A stretch of DNA of 64,000 bases from CAVVST01 sp963750995 (lineage in GTDB: Bacteria; Acidobacteriota; Vicinamibacteria; Vicinamibacterales; UBA2999), in the NCBI GenBank assembly GCA_963750995.1, contig CAVVST010000005.1, forward strand, positions 992,001 through 1,056,000, read 5' to 3'. The number at the start of each line of letters is the position of its first letter. The stretch's first letter is position 1. Positions 62,843 through 64,000 of this stretch are shown here, piece after piece. The position numbers and the translations under genes were made by a program. The notes beneath the pieces were generated by a model. The model saw only the letters and a list, made by a program, of their open reading frames with translations. It was not told the origin of the DNA and searched no databases.

Positions 62843-64000
62843 TCAGAACCCCCAGTCGAGGCCGACGATCGGCGTGAAGTGGTCGCGCAGCCCGGCGTCG
62901 TTCAGCGGCAGCACGAGGTTCGCGGTCAGGAGGGCGGTGCCGGCGAAGTTCCATTTGACGCCGCCGGCCAAGGACATGCGGTGAAGGCCGCGGGGATCGA
63001 CGGAAGCGACCGCGGCGCTCGTGAGTCCGAAGGGGTTCGGCTGAAGCGGGAGGTCGCGATACGTCAGCCGGCCGCCATCCGCAATCGTCCGCCCCATGAG
63101 CTCGCCGTTGACGGTGACGCGATCCGAGGGAGTCCACTCGACCCCGGCGTCGTAGACCACACCGTGACGCCCGGCGTCCACGGACGCCTGCTGAAGCGGG
63201 TCGTAGACGGTGAACGGATCGCTCCAGGTACTCGAACCCGAACGACGCATGCGGAGCGAGGACGCCGGCGGTCGTCGACCAGATGCCGCTGACGAGCGTG
63301 CGTGACACTCCTGCGCCGAGCATCGCCTCCGGATCGGCGGTGGGCAGGCGCAGGTCAACGCCGAGCGCCACGCCGCCCTGGCCCTGCGTGTAGAGACGAA
63401 CCTTGGCGCGAGCGGCGATATCACCAATCCCGGAGGCCGACGCACTGCCTTCGGCAAGACGATCGCCGATCTGATGCGTGCCGTCGATGTGAAGGTTGAC
63501 GAACGGCACGGCGACAGCGGCGTCGAACCAGCTGTTCAGCGCGACGTTCGAGAACATCACGAACGTGTCAGTCGTGATCTCGAGCTGGGCGATGCCGGTG
63601 AACGGGCTCGCCGCTCCCGAACGCAGCGCCACCGTCTGGAGCGAGCCGTCGCGCAGGTCGACGCCGTCGAGCGCGTCGTAGGTAGTGTGGATGTAGTTGA
63701 CGCCGAAGCTGGCGCGTCCCTCTCCCGCCGTGATCGCCCGCTCCCCGAACATCGGTCCAAAGGAGGACGCGGCCCTGGCGAAGGATCGGGTTGCCGGATC
63801 GAACGTGAAGGTAAAGCCACCGGCGGAGGAGCCGAGCGGCGCGGTGGAGACTTCCAGGCCCACCAGGTCAGCGATGACCTGGCCGATATTGGAGACGCCC
63901 GTGCTCTCTCCGGCCGCGTTGGTCAACTGCAGCAGGACCTGACGCGGCGAAAGGCCCGTGTCGGTGGTCGTCTGGGCATCGACGATGCCCGGGTACGCCC
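62843..64000 (-). CDS. Secreted barrel-like protein, 5' end outside window (frameshifted)
   Basis: The frame is open through the right edge (GIVDAQTTTDTGLSPRQVLL before the first internal ATG), so the start and signal lie outside. Strand-rich sequence continues to SFGFEY, then a one-base shift near 63227 resumes at WSDPFTVYDPLQQASVDAGR and ends PIVGLDWGF at 62843. Probably a transporter-like or autotransporter-type barrel of an exported cluster; function unknown. Confidence 0.65.

Overview
The window looks like a metagenome-derived contig from an acidobacterium, probably of the Vicinamibacteria type. This is inferred from GC-rich coding sequence, Shine-Dalgarno-led small secreted and lipoprotein genes, a DUF6152 protein, SnoaL/VOC/DUF1801 enzymes, a TonB receptor with an N-terminal carboxypeptidase-like domain, MacB-type permease pairs and Ser/Thr kinases with C-terminal sensor domains. 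No rRNA gene or taxonomic marker is present, so the assignment is an inference. At least ten otherwise convincing genes are broken by one-base shifts, several in C or G runs. I annotate these as single genes with a frameshift, because sequencing or assembly error is at least as likely as decay.

Region 1 (1-5.9 kb, minus strand) is a vitamin B12 acquisition operon. A cobalamin riboswitch leads into a btuB receptor, a PduO-type ATP:cob(I)alamin adenosyltransferase, btuF, btuD, btuC and the first codons of cobQ, with very tight spacing or overlaps. Region 2 (5.9-16.2 kb) holds single-gene units: a cupredoxin-like protein, UBP zinc finger, PilZ, Tat-exported hydrolase, an ECF41 sigma factor face to face with a VOC enzyme over mirrored promoters, DUF1801, SRPBCC with DUF1772, rhodanese, a crystallin-like protein behind a sigma54-type promoter, DUF6152 and an FAD monooxygenase.

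Region 3 (16.3-35.9 kb) is accessory DNA of more mixed composition. It contains a Nudix/membrane-protein pair, a BPSL0067-like amidase overlapping an STY0301-like lipoprotein (probable effector and immunity), a macro-like plus deoxyribosyltransferase-like fusion, a peptidoglycan-binding-domain protein, AbgT, GNAT and VOC genes and a TIR-domain protein. Its right part is bracketed by three direct copies of the 3' half of tRNA-Pro(TGG): 21.39, 27.28 and 35.84 kb, the last inside the intact tRNA. This fits two tandem elements of about 5.9 and 8.6 kb inserted at the tRNA 3' end, with paired arm-like repeats at the ends and no integrase in the window.

Region 4 (36-64 kb) returns to chromosomal-style genes: DUF4198, a matrixin-like protease, zinc ribbons, an SH3/barrel protein, a TetR divergon controlling a membrane protein and an ABA4-like protein, a response regulator, an ABC-F ATPase, PhzF, a kinase-BRCT fusion, a winged-helix protein, YciI, a MarR regulator followed by an adaptor/ABC/permease/permease export operon, a secreted META lipoprotein, an NPQPxPP-repeat protein operon, a membrane Ser/Thr kinase, a SAP-like protein, and a minus-strand cluster of a lipoprotein and two barrel-like proteins running off the right edge. 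REP/REPIN-like palindromes (GTAGTGTCCG...CGGACACTAC) occur at 38.8, 54.6, 54.8 and 60.5 kb.
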